From: Chryseobacterium gleum
GTDB lineage: Bacteria > Bacteroidota > Bacteroidia > Flavobacteriales > Weeksellaceae
Assembly (NCBI RefSeq): GCF_900636535.1
Contig: NZ_LR134289.1
Span: forward strand, 992,001-1,056,000
Length of the DNA stretch: 64,000 bases
Direction: 5' to 3'
A model generated the notes under the pieces. The model was not told the origin of the DNA. It searched no databases and worked only from the letters and a program-made list of their open reading frames with translations. The translations under genes and the position numbers were made by a program. Shown here one piece after another: positions 53,363 to 61,143 of this stretch (position 1 is the stretch's first letter; every line of letters starts with the position of its first letter).

Positions 53363-54541
53363 ATGATTCCAAAATACAGACAACAGTTCAATAAAGAGTT
53401 TTCGGATGAAAAATACAGCCAGCTCAAAGGCATATTGGCAGAAAAAGGCGGTATAGCTCCTGCTTTCAGAGTTTCAGAAAGTCCTATTTTTCTGACTAAA
53501 GAATTTGAAAGCAAGCTCATAGACGCCAGTGAAAGTATCATCAGCCAGATTAAAGCAATGCCGGCAGAACTGCTTCAAAAAGCTATTCCTGATCACTGTA
53601 GAGTTCCCAATGATACCAATCAGCCCCATTTTTTCACCATCGATTTTGGAGTCTGCAAAAGTGAAAACGGAGCAATAGAACCTCAGCTGATAGAACTTCA
53701 GGCTTTCCCTTCTTTGTATGCTTTTCAAAAAGTCTATGAAGAAACGTACTGTGAGGTCTACCCTTTTCTTTCAGAGATCAGAAACCCAATGCCTCATGAA
53801 ACCTTTAAAAACTATTTAAAGGAACTCATTGTAGGAGATGAACATCCTGAAAATGTAATTCTGCTTGAAATTTTTCCTGAAAAACAAAAAACGGCCATTG
53901 ATTTTGCGCTTACAGAGAAATTAACAGGAATTAAAACCGTATGTCTGACAAAGATAAAGAAGGAAGGACGAAAGCTGTATTATGAAAATGATGGCAAGCT
54001 TACAGAGGTCAAAAGAATCTACAACCGTGTTATATTTGATGAACTGGATAATATTCCTGATTTGAAAACAGAATTTGATTTCCGGGAGGAAGTGGATGTC
54101 AAGTGGATCACGCACCCGAACTGGTTCTTTAAAATCTCAAAATTCCTGTTACCTTTATTAAAACATCAATTTGTTCCAAAGAGTTACTTTCTGCATGAAT
54201 TCCCGGAGCATGAAAATCTTGAAAATTTTGTACTAAAACCATTGTTTTCATTCGCAGGAAGCGGAGTTAATTTAAACCCTACCCGCGAAATTACAGACTC
54301 TATTCAGGATAAGGAAAACTACATTCTGCAGAGAAAAGTGTACTATGAACCGATTTTTGAAGATATTAACGGAGATTTTTCGAAAGCAGAGATCCGTTTG
54401 TTGTATATTTGGCGGGAAAATGATGAGCGTCCTATCCTATTGGAAAATCTTGGAAGAATGACTAAAGCCGCCATGGTGAATGTAGATTTCAATAAAAAAG
54501 ATGCCATCTGGATCGGAAGTTCGAATGCTTTTTTTGGATAA
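53363..54541 (+). CDS. Probable divergent ATP-grasp protein (glutathionylspermidine-synthase-like)
   Basis: A 392-residue protein not matching classical ATP-grasp motifs at once. The order TIDFGVCKSENGAIEPQLIELQAFP (about 92-116; quoted parts short), VKWITHPNWFFKISKFLLPLLK, FVLKPLFSFAGSGVNL and YILQRKVYYEPI with AEIRLLYIW looks like the circularly permuted ATP-grasp group that includes glutathionylspermidine synthase. If so, it is the third ligase of the cluster. It may start a new transcript, as the repeat element precedes it by 54 bases. Confidence 0.6.
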   Translation: MIPKYRQQFNKEFSDEKYSQLKGILAEKGGIAPAFRVSESPIFLTKEFESKLIDASESIISQIKAMPAELLQKAIPDHCRVPNDTNQPHFFTIDFGVCKSENGAIEPQLIELQAFPSLYAFQKVYEETYCEVYPFLSEIRNPMPHETFKNYLKELIVGDEHPENVILLEIFPEKQKTAIDFALTEKLTGIKTVCLTKIKKEGRKLYYENDGKLTEVKRIYNRVIFDELDNIPDLKTEFDFREEVDVKWITHPNWFFKISKFLLPLLKHQFVPKSYFLHEFPEHENLENFVLKPLFSFAGSGVNLNPTREITDSIQDKENYILQRKVYYEPIFEDINGDFSKAEIRLLYIWRENDERPILLENLGRMTKAAMVNVDFNKKDAIWIGSSNAFFG

Positions 54542-54565
54542 ATAACTTATAAAAACTAATAATAC

Positions 54566-55024
54566 ATGGAAGAAACATCAACACATTTCGCAGAATTTGA
54601 CAACAACATCTTAACACGAAGAAGAAACCTATTACCCACCTGGATTAAAGTTTTCTTATGGATCTTTTTAATCGGAGGCGCAGTAGCTGCTGTATTACTG
54701 ATGTCGGGCTTTCTGATCACTAACACTTCTTTATCTTTATATGGAATGAAGGCTGATCATCCCTATTCAATGACAGGACTTTTGATCTGTTCTTTATTCC
54801 TGTTCAAAGGTATTGTAGCCTACGGACTTTGGTTTGAACAAAAATGGGCACCACAGGCAGCCATAATTGATGCAATCATAGGCATTGCCATTTGTCTGAT
54901 CATGATGGCTATTATCCCTTTTACTATTCCAACGATCAGTTTAACTCTCAGATTAGAACTGATTCCTTTATACTTTTATCTTAAGAAAATGCAGAGCATC
55001 AAAACAACCTGGGAAAACTTATAG
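54566..55024 (+). CDS. Small integral membrane protein
   Basis: A 152-residue protein with about four membrane helices (about 26-48, 68-88, 94-110, 112-130), a basic N-terminus (LTRRRNLLPTWIKVF) and tail. I do not recognise a family. It starts 24 bases after the ATP-grasp-like gene and is followed by a terminator, so it probably ends the cluster. It might anchor or export the cluster's product, but that is only from position. Confidence 0.65.
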   Translation: MEETSTHFAEFDNNILTRRRNLLPTWIKVFLWIFLIGGAVAAVLLMSGFLITNTSLSLYGMKADHPYSMTGLLICSLFLFKGIVAYGLWFEQKWAPQAAIIDAIIGIAICLIMMAIIPFTIPTISLTLRLELIPLYFYLKKMQSIKTTWENL

Positions 55025-55029
55025 AAACA

Positions 55030-55057
55030 AACATCCGACATTTCGGAGGTTATTTTT
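55030..55057 (+). terminator. Terminator of the amidoligase cluster
   Basis: AAC(A)TCCGA and TCGGA(G)GTT pair around CATT, with ATTTTTATT after it, 6 bases past the stop. Confidence 0.65.
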
Positions 55058-55162
55058 ATTCCTGAAAATCTCTTTAACCATAAAATCCCCCAAAAGGAGG
55101 ATATAAAAAATTAACATGTATGTTGTGTTTTCACAAACATCGTAAATATACAAATTGACCGG

Positions 55163-55199
55163 AGGCATACTCTACGGGAAACCGTAAGGCCTGCTTTTT
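55163..55199 (+). ncRNA. Candidate structured RNA or terminator (GNRA-capped)
   Basis: AGGC and GCCT enclose an inner stem TACGG/CCGTA with a GAAA loop (55163-55192), with an internal loop of ATACTC against AG. A T-run follows at 55195-55199 on the plus strand. It is over 100 bases past the nearest plus-strand gene, so it may be a small RNA 3' end. Evidence is structural only. Confidence 0.35.
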
Positions 55200-55248
55200 A
55201 ATTATAAGTTTTCCATAAATTCTTTCTAACAGCCTTACAACACTTCAG

Positions 55249-55671
55249 CTATGATAAACCAGCATATTCTTTCTTAGCATCAAAGCTGGGGCAGGCTTTA
55301 TAGACATTGGGAAAATCTCTGTGTCCCTGAATTCTAGCTTTAGGAAATTTTGATTTTAATTCTCTTAGCAACTTGACAATAGATTTTTTTTGCTCTCGCG
55401 TTCTTGTATCTTTTGGATGGTTGCTTTTATCAATGCCTCCAATGTATGATATATTGATAATTTGGGAATTCCACCCTGCTACGCCATTGGATACCTGATC
55501 AATTGGTAAGGTGTTAACTATTTCTCCATCAGCTTTTATCATATAGTGATACCCTGGATTTTTCCATTTCAGGTTTTCCTTCCAATACCGTTTAATGCTT
55601 TCTATTGTAACATCCGGCTGTGTTGCTGTACAATGTATAACGATGTAATTGATTGGTCTCATTGATTTCAT
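55249..55671 (-). CDS. N-acetylmuramoyl-L-alanine amidase (type 2)
   Basis: A 140-residue PGRP/T7-lysozyme-type amidase. Zn ligands fit HCTATQP near 14-20, GYHYMIKADGEI near 39-50, HRDFPNVYKACPSFD near 118-132. These are the conserved His...His...Cys/Asp positions. The short size, lack of a signal peptide and phage-like type suggest a phage- or T6SS/bacteriocin-related origin or a peptidoglycan-fragment amidase acting in the cytoplasm. The sequence alone does not decide. Confidence 0.8.
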   Translation of the reverse strand: MKSMRPINYIVIHCTATQPDVTIESIKRYWKENLKWKNPGYHYMIKADGEIVNTLPIDQVSNGVAGWNSQIINISYIGGIDKSNHPKDTRTREQKKSIVKLLRELKSKFPKARIQGHRDFPNVYKACPSFDAKKEYAGLS

Positions 55672-55817
55672 TTTATTTATTGATGAACAAAATTAAATCT
55701 GTAAGTCCCAAAACAGTGAAGGAAAAACACCCTATTTTAATTGTTGTGATTACTATATTTTATATAATTAAAATTTCAAACATTATAAAGCAACCTGAGA
55801 AACTTTAGAAAAAACAA

Positions 55818-55843
55818 AACCTCCGGAAATTCCGGAGGTTTTT
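55818..55843. terminator. Terminator after cphA
   Basis: AACCTCCGGAA and TTCCGGAGGTT form a perfect stem just past the cphA stop, with T-runs on both sides, so it may act in both directions. Confidence 0.85.
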
Positions 55844-58474
55844 CTATATATTTTTATCATCTTCCAGCAGCTCCCGCGCCTGGTATTCCTGAACCAGATC
55901 AATAGCATTGGAAATAACATCACTTAAAGCCGTGATAAATGTTCCTTCTTCTGCCATTCCTATGGCATGTTTCAATGCTTCTATTTCTTTGGGAATGATC
56001 TCGTAGCTTACATCTTTTCCTGCAGACTGCATTCCTTCAATAATCAATCCGTTAATTTCATCTTCGGTTCTTCCGCGAAGGTGTTTTTCGTTTCGGATGA
56101 TGATGTGATCAAACATTCTGCCTGCTATCTTTCCGCATTCTCTAATATCATTGTCTCTTCTGTCTCCAACGCCTGAGATAATTCCGATCTTCTTGGTAGA
56201 TTCAACATTTTTCAGATAATCTTCAATTGCTTCATATCCGGAAGGATTGTGCGCAAAGTCGATCAGAACTTTAAAGTTTTTGAATTTAAAAACATTCAGT
56301 CTTCCCGGAGTAAGTTGGGCACTCGGAATAAAGGTTCTCAAAGAATTGGAAATATCTTCAATTCCGAATCCATACAGATAACTCGCCAGGCTGGCCGCCA
56401 ATACGTTTTCAATCATAAATCTGGCCTTACCTTCCATCGTGATCGGGAAATCCTTTGCTTTTCCTATTCTGATTTTCCAGTCTCCTTTCTTAATGGTTAC
56501 AAAACCTTCTTCATACACGCAGGTGATCTTTCCTTCTTTGGCAAATTTTACAATATGAGGATTGTTTTCATCCATACTGAAAATCGCCACATTGGAATCA
56601 AGGTCATTCACGATCTTCATGGAATATTCATTGTCAGCATTCAATACGCTCCATCCGCTCTTTTTAACGCTGTCCAATACAACACGTTTTACCCTGGTAA
56701 GATCTTTTAAAGTGTGAATGTCATTCATCCCCAGGTGATCTTCCTCAATATTAGTCAACACTCCGATATCACATTGTGAAAAGCCAAGCCCTGAACGTAA
56801 GATACCGCCCCTTGCTGTTTCTAAAACGGCAAACTCTACCGTAGGATCTTTCAGAATAAATTCTGCAGAAAGTGGTCCTGTCGTATCTCCTTTAGACAGC
56901 ATGGTATTTTGAATATAGATTCCATCTGACGTTGTAAATCCCACTCTATATCCGTTACTTTTTACAATATGCGAAATAAGCCTTGTTGTGGTCGTTTTTC
57001 CATTGGTTCCCGTTACTGCAATAATTGGAATGGTAAAAGGTTTTCCCTGAGGATACAGCATATCTACCACCGGTGCAGCCACGTTCCTTGGCAAGCCTTC
57101 ACTTGGAGCCAGGTGCATTCTGAACCCTGGAGCAGCGTTTACTTCAATAATAGCTCCGCCACTTTCCTTTAAAGGCTGTGTAAGGTTTTCTGCCATAACG
57201 TCTATACCGCAGACATCCAACCCGATAATTTTGGAGATTCTTTCAGCCATTGTGATATTTTCCGGATGCACCATATCTGTTACATCAATGGACGTTCCTC
57301 CGGTTGAAAGATTGGCCGTAGATTTCAGATATACAATCTCTCCCTTCTGAGGGATGGTTTCCAAAGTATACTGAAGCTTATCAAGTAATTCTAAGGTATC
57401 TTTATCGATCTCAATTTCAGTAAGGACATTCTCATGCCCATAGCCTCTTCTCGGATCTTTATTTTCTTTTTCGATAAGCTGCTGAAGGTTTAATTCTCCG
57501 TCTCCAACAACATGGGCCGGAACTCTTCTTGCCGCAGCCACCATTTTATTATTAATTACCAGGATACGGAAATCATAACCGGTAATATATTTTTCAACAA
57601 TTACTTTTCTTGAATATTTCTGCGCATGCTCCAGGCCTGTTTTGGCGGCCTCCCAGTCGTTGACATTAATGGAAGAGCCTTTTCCATGGTTGCCATCCAA
57701 AGGTTTTAAAACAATCGGATACCCAATTTTCCTGATCACAGCATCTAAACCCTCTTCATCCACTACCAGATCACCAATCGGAACGGGAATAGCAGCATCG
57801 TGAAGCATTCTTTTGGTTAATTCTTTGTTACAGGCGATATCAACAGCAATAGAGCTTGTGTTTCCGGTAATCGTAGCCTGAAACCTCTGCTGATTCACTC
57901 CGTAACCCAGCTGTACCAGGGAATTGGTTCCCAATCTGATCCATGGGATTTTTCTGGAAGCGGCTTCTTCTACAATACTTCCGGTAGAAGGACCAAGACG
58001 GACACGCTCCCTGATTTCTTTTAACCTGTGAATACATGCATTCAAATCATAATCTTTTCCTTCTATCAATGCTTCAGCAATCTTTACAGATTCTTCTGCA
58101 GCATAAATCCCTGCGTTTTCTTCAATATAATTGAATACCACATTATAAACTCCCGGAGTTTTTGTTTCGCGGGTTCTTCCAAACCCTACATCCATCCCTG
58201 CCAGCGTCTGTATTTCCAGGGCGATATGCTCAATGACATGTCCCATCCAGGTACCTGTTTCCACTCTATGGAAAAAACCGCCTTCCACTCCTTCCGAGCA
58301 GCGATGTGTAATTAATGATGGGATTAATTTTTCAATCCTTTCCCGAAATCCTTCGATTTTATTGGTAGGATAATTCTCCATTTCTTCTAAGTCCAACCTC
58401 ATCTGTATCAGCTTCTTTCTTCTGATGCTCCAGATGTTAGGACCTCTTAGTGCCTGAATCTTTTCGATTTTCAT
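55844..58474 (-). CDS. cphA: Cyanophycin synthetase
   Basis: CphA builds cyanophycin, an Asp backbone with Arg side chains, in two ATP-dependent steps. It has 876 residues, typical of CphA1. The N-terminal domain opens LRGPNIWSIRRKKLIQMRLDLE and has HVIEHIALEIQ; the ATP-grasp domain (about 210-480) has KPLDGNHGKGSSINV and IIEVNAAPGFRMHL; the Mur-ligase-like domain starts near 485 with TGTNGKTTTTRLI and has the later LETARGGILRSGLGF. All landmarks are intact, so it should be active, though the polymer's side chain was not predicted. Divergent from cphB. Confidence 0.95.
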   Translation of the reverse strand: MKIEKIQALRGPNIWSIRRKKLIQMRLDLEEMENYPTNKIEGFRERIEKLIPSLITHRCSEGVEGGFFHRVETGTWMGHVIEHIALEIQTLAGMDVGFGRTRETKTPGVYNVVFNYIEENAGIYAAEESVKIAEALIEGKDYDLNACIHRLKEIRERVRLGPSTGSIVEEAASRKIPWIRLGTNSLVQLGYGVNQQRFQATITGNTSSIAVDIACNKELTKRMLHDAAIPVPIGDLVVDEEGLDAVIRKIGYPIVLKPLDGNHGKGSSINVNDWEAAKTGLEHAQKYSRKVIVEKYITGYDFRILVINNKMVAAARRVPAHVVGDGELNLQQLIEKENKDPRRGYGHENVLTEIEIDKDTLELLDKLQYTLETIPQKGEIVYLKSTANLSTGGTSIDVTDMVHPENITMAERISKIIGLDVCGIDVMAENLTQPLKESGGAIIEVNAAPGFRMHLAPSEGLPRNVAAPVVDMLYPQGKPFTIPIIAVTGTNGKTTTTRLISHIVKSNGYRVGFTTSDGIYIQNTMLSKGDTTGPLSAEFILKDPTVEFAVLETARGGILRSGLGFSQCDIGVLTNIEEDHLGMNDIHTLKDLTRVKRVVLDSVKKSGWSVLNADNEYSMKIVNDLDSNVAIFSMDENNPHIVKFAKEGKITCVYEEGFVTIKKGDWKIRIGKAKDFPITMEGKARFMIENVLAASLASYLYGFGIEDISNSLRTFIPSAQLTPGRLNVFKFKNFKVLIDFAHNPSGYEAIEDYLKNVESTKKIGIISGVGDRRDNDIRECGKIAGRMFDHIIIRNEKHLRGRTEDEINGLIIEGMQSAGKDVSYEIIPKEIEALKHAIGMAEEGTFITALSDVISNAIDLVQEYQARELLEDDKNI

Positions 58475-58518
58475 AGTCTATTGGCATTTTAACAGTTAAC
58501 AATAACTCCTTTCATAAT

Positions 58519-58526
58519 CAAAGATA
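58519..58526 (-). promoter_or_regulatory. -7 promoter element of cphA
   Basis: TATCTTTG on the minus strand lies 44 bases before the cphA ATG. Confidence 0.45.
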
Positions 58527-58660
58527 ATGTAAAACCCTAAACGAAACTATACCACATTTAAAGATTCGCTAAAAAAAAATTAATTTTAATTAACATTTCT
58601 AAAACATTAAAAATCAACTAAAGATGGCATGAAATTGGCCAGAGAATGTGAATTATTTTT

Positions 58661-58668
58661 TAATTTTG
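58661..58668 (+). promoter_or_regulatory. -7 promoter element of cphB, near-leaderless
   Basis: TAATTTTG ends 4 bases before the first of two adjacent ATG codons (58673, 58676). A TTG lies at 58635-58637, 23 bases upstream. The mRNA would begin at or next to the start codon. Confidence 0.55.
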
Positions 58669-58672
58669 CACA

Positions 58673-59563
58673 ATGATGAAACCTGTTGGAAAATTAATAG
58701 TTATCGGAGGCGCTGTAAACAAAGGCAGTTTTGCTGAAACCGATTATGATCAGAATATAGAAAAGAATCTTAATTTTTTTGAGCGTGGGATCCTGCGAAA
58801 GATCATCAACGAATCAAAATTAAAGGAGAATTCTGTCATTGAAATTGTAACAACTGCCTCTCAAATCCCTCAGATCGTAGGTTCCGAATACAAAAAAGCA
58901 TTTGAATTTCTTGGGGCTAAAAATGTAAATGTTCTTGATATTCATAACCGCGAAGAAGCTAATTCTGATGCCATGGTGGCAAGAGCCAATGCTGCAGACG
59001 TCATGATGTTCACTGGCGGAGACCAGCTGAGACTGACTTCTATTCTTGGAGGAACAAGATTCCACGATACAGTTTTACTGAAATATCAGGAACAGGACTT
59101 TATTTATTCCGGAACTTCTGCAGGTGCTGCCGCAGCCTCTGAAAATATGATTTATCAGGGGAGCAGTTCTGAAGCACTTCTGAAAGGAGAAATCAAAACC
59201 ACACAGGGATTAGGATTAATTGATAATGTTATTATTGATACCCACTTTGTACAGCGAGGCAGAATCGGGCGTCTTTTCCAAGCGGTAGTGAACAATCCGA
59301 GAACGCTGGGAATTGGATTGGGAGAAGATACAGGACTTTTCATTCATAATGATGTGATGACAGCTGTAGGCTCAGGTCTTGTGATTCTGGTAGACGGAAG
59401 GTTTATTAAAGACACCAACCTTACTAATATCAACCTTGGGGAACCAATTTCTATTGATAATCTAACGGTACATGTCATGTCTATGAATGACCATTATGAT
59501 CTTACTACCAAGACACTGACGATTGAGAATTCGCAGTTTAACCCTATTCCACAGGATAAATAG
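58673..59563 (+). CDS. cphB: Cyanophycinase
   Basis: CphB hydrolyses cyanophycin to beta-Asp-Arg dipeptides (serine peptidase family S51). It has 296 residues. The nucleophile Ser149 lies in YSGTSAGAAAAS; FTGGDQLRLTS near 113-123 and DTHFVQRGRIGRL near 190-205 are the family's other motifs. No signal peptide, so it is the intracellular CphB rather than exported CphE. It is divergent from cphA and 272 bases upstream of the isoaspartyl peptidase gene. Confidence 0.93.
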   Translation: MMKPVGKLIVIGGAVNKGSFAETDYDQNIEKNLNFFERGILRKIINESKLKENSVIEIVTTASQIPQIVGSEYKKAFEFLGAKNVNVLDIHNREEANSDAMVARANAADVMMFTGGDQLRLTSILGGTRFHDTVLLKYQEQDFIYSGTSAGAAAASENMIYQGSSSEALLKGEIKTTQGLGLIDNVIIDTHFVQRGRIGRLFQAVVNNPRTLGIGLGEDTGLFIHNDVMTAVGSGLVILVDGRFIKDTNLTNINLGEPISIDNLTVHVMSMNDHYDLTTKTLTIENSQFNPIPQDK

Positions 59564-59581
59564 AACAACAAATACAGCTAT

Positions 59582-59613
59582 ACAAACGGGGCCTCGGTTC
59601 CGTTTGTTATTTT
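59582..59613 (+). terminator. Terminator after cphB
   Basis: ACAAACGG and CCGTTTGT form an 8-bp stem with a 10-base loop, followed by TATTTT. Confidence 0.7.
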
Positions 59614-59669
59614 AACATTCATATTTTAAGGTTTGGCTAAAGGCAATGGATTTAATATGTTTATGGTAA

Positions 59670-59687
59670 GGCGGGCTAAAGCCCACC
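59670..59687. repeat. REP-like GC-rich palindrome
   Basis: GGCGGGCT and AGCCCACC pair (one mismatch, 2-base loop). It is strikingly GC-rich against the AT-rich background, as REP-type elements are. Confidence 0.4.
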
Positions 59688-59734
59688 TCTATTGATGTTG
59701 ATATCCGGATGCATAATAGTTGGTTTACGATAAT

Positions 59735-59790
59735 ATCTTTTATCTTTTATCTTTTATCTTTTATCTTTTATCTTTTATCTTTTATCTTTT
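59735..59790. repeat. Perfect heptamer tandem array, 8 copies
   Basis: ATCTTTT is repeated eight times without error. It ends 10 bases before a -7-like TACCTTCG (59801-59808) and covers the place where -33 would be for the isoaspartyl peptidase gene. Confidence 0.85.
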
Positions 59791-59800
59791 ATTAATAAAT

Positions 59801-59808
59801 TACCTTCG
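59801..59808 (+). promoter_or_regulatory. Candidate -7 element of isoaspartyl peptidase gene
   Basis: TACCTTCG matches TAnnTTTG at 7 of 8 places and lies 26 bases before the ATG. Its upstream half is the heptamer array. Confidence 0.35.
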
Positions 59809-59834
59809 TAAAAATATTCATCAACTCTTACTCT

Positions 59835-60677
59835 ATGAAAATCATTATCCACGGCGGTTTTTTCTCTGAAAGTGACCAAAGCCACGAAGTAAAGACAGCA
59901 AAACAGGAGTCTTTACAATCAATTGCAAAGAAAGCTTTTGATTATCTTACAACACATTCGGCTTTTGATACTGTTGCCTATGCTGTTTCGCTGCTTGAAG
60001 ATGATCCTTTATACAATGCCGGAATCGGATCTCAGATCCAGAGTGATGGTGTGATCCGCATGAGCGCTGCAATAATGAACGGAGATACTCAGAAACTAAG
60101 CGGCGTGATCAATATTGAAAATGTACAGAACCCTATATTTGTTGCCAAAGATCTTATCAATGAAGACGACAGAGTTTTAGGAGGAAATGGTGCTAAAATC
60201 TATGCTACGGAAAATGGGTTTGAGAATTTTTCTACGGAGACTCCTCAGAGAAGAAAAGAATATGAAGCCAAGCTTGCCAATGGAGGCAAAGGAACTGTAG
60301 GCTGCGTAGCAATAGATCATGAAGGGAAACTAGCCGTTGCAACATCCACAGGTGGAAAAGGTTTTGAGATTCCCGGAAGGATTTCAGATTCTGCCACTGT
60401 GGCCGGAAATTATGCCAATGCTTTCTGTGCGGTAAGCTGTACCGGTGTGGGTGAAGATATTGTAAGCAATGCTACTGCTGCAAAAATTGTAACGAGGGTT
60501 ACCGATGGGATGAATCTTCAGCAGGCTTTTGCCAAAACATTTGAAGAGCTTAAAACCATTGATGGTTTCGCAGGTGCCATCGCTATTGATAAAGATGGAA
60601 ATATTTATCATCAGGACTCCTATCCCACTATGGTTTTCGCCAGTTTTGACGGTGAAAATTTTGAAGTCTTTTCTTAA
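59835..60677 (+). CDS. Isoaspartyl peptidase / L-asparaginase family (Ntn hydrolase)
   Basis: This enzyme splits beta-aspartyl dipeptides such as beta-Asp-Arg, the CphB product, to free Asp and Arg. It has 280 residues. Self-cleavage before Thr154 (GKGTVGCVAI) makes the active Thr; STGGKGFEIPGRISDSATVAGNYAN near 171-195 (short parts) is the substrate pocket, with the Arg of PGR. No signal peptide, so it acts in the cytoplasm. With cphA and cphB it completes a make-and-break cycle. Confidence 0.9.
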   Translation: MKIIIHGGFFSESDQSHEVKTAKQESLQSIAKKAFDYLTTHSAFDTVAYAVSLLEDDPLYNAGIGSQIQSDGVIRMSAAIMNGDTQKLSGVINIENVQNPIFVAKDLINEDDRVLGGNGAKIYATENGFENFSTETPQRRKEYEAKLANGGKGTVGCVAIDHEGKLAVATSTGGKGFEIPGRISDSATVAGNYANAFCAVSCTGVGEDIVSNATAAKIVTRVTDGMNLQQAFAKTFEELKTIDGFAGAIAIDKDGNIYHQDSYPTMVFASFDGENFEVFS

Positions 60678-60710
60678 ATTTAACATTTTTTTATAGGTCT
60701 ATTTATTTTT

Positions 60711-60727
60711 TTGGCACGTATTTTACA
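60711..60727 (+). promoter_or_regulatory. Sigma-54-like -24/-12 promoter
   Basis: TTGGCACG, four bases, then TTACA matches the sigma-54 consensus TTGGCACG-N4-TTGCA/T at all but one place, with exact spacing. It lies 49 bases upstream of the small helical protein gene. No TAnnTTTG is seen for that gene. Confidence 0.5.
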
Positions 60728-60776
60728 TTATTCATAACAACAAATTTTAATATTAATACTTAAAAAAATAGAAATC

Positions 60777-61013
60777 ATGGGAAACAAGACAAAAGGTTTA
60801 TTAGCTTTACTAGGATTAGGTGCATTAGCTTATTGGAAATATAAGAATTCAAGCCCTGAAGATCAACAAGCTGTAAAAGATAAAATCAATACAGCAAAAG
60901 ATAATCTGAATAAATGGGGAAATGACCTTAAAAGCAAAGCCAATGATGTGGCTTCCCAGGTTCAGAGTAAAGTGGACGAAGTAAAAACAAAAGCTGAAGA
61001 TTCTTTAAGCTAA
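60777..61013 (+). CDS. Small helical protein (YtxH/LEA-like)
   Basis: A 78-residue protein. One N-terminal hydrophobic helix with small residues (about 7-22, GLLALLGLGALAYW) is followed by a long amphipathic, Lys/Asp/Ala-rich helix with 11-residue-like spacing (AKDNLNKWGNDLKSKANDVASQ). Such YtxH/CsbD-like or LEA-like small proteins are often stress-induced. A sigma-54-like element upstream and a strong terminator downstream frame it as a single, regulated gene. Function not known. Confidence 0.75.
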   Translation: MGNKTKGLLALLGLGALAYWKYKNSSPEDQQAVKDKINTAKDNLNKWGNDLKSKANDVASQVQSKVDEVKTKAEDSLS

Positions 61014-61050
61014 CCAACAAAGAGCAGTTTTTTTAACATTCATATATAGG

Positions 61051-61087
61051 AAAAAGTCATCGTAATAGTAATTGCGATGACTTTTTA
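61051..61087. terminator. Strong terminator after small helical protein
   Basis: AAAAAGTCATCG(T)AAT and ATT(G)CGATGACTTTTT form a long stem with a 3-4 base loop and T-run. It may also serve the converging methyltransferase gene. Confidence 0.85.
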
Positions 61088-61143
61088 TTTAAAAATTAAA
61101 CCATTCTTTAAAAGCTTATCTGATCTTAATGGTTAATTAAATC

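Noticed and set aside
56249..56710. 153-residue open frame opposite cphA
   Set aside because: Antisense shadow of the Mur-ligase-like domain, no independent signals.
53195..59790. Possible CRISPR from regular repeats
   Set aside because: The repeats are 7-base tandem units with no spacers, and no cas genes are present.
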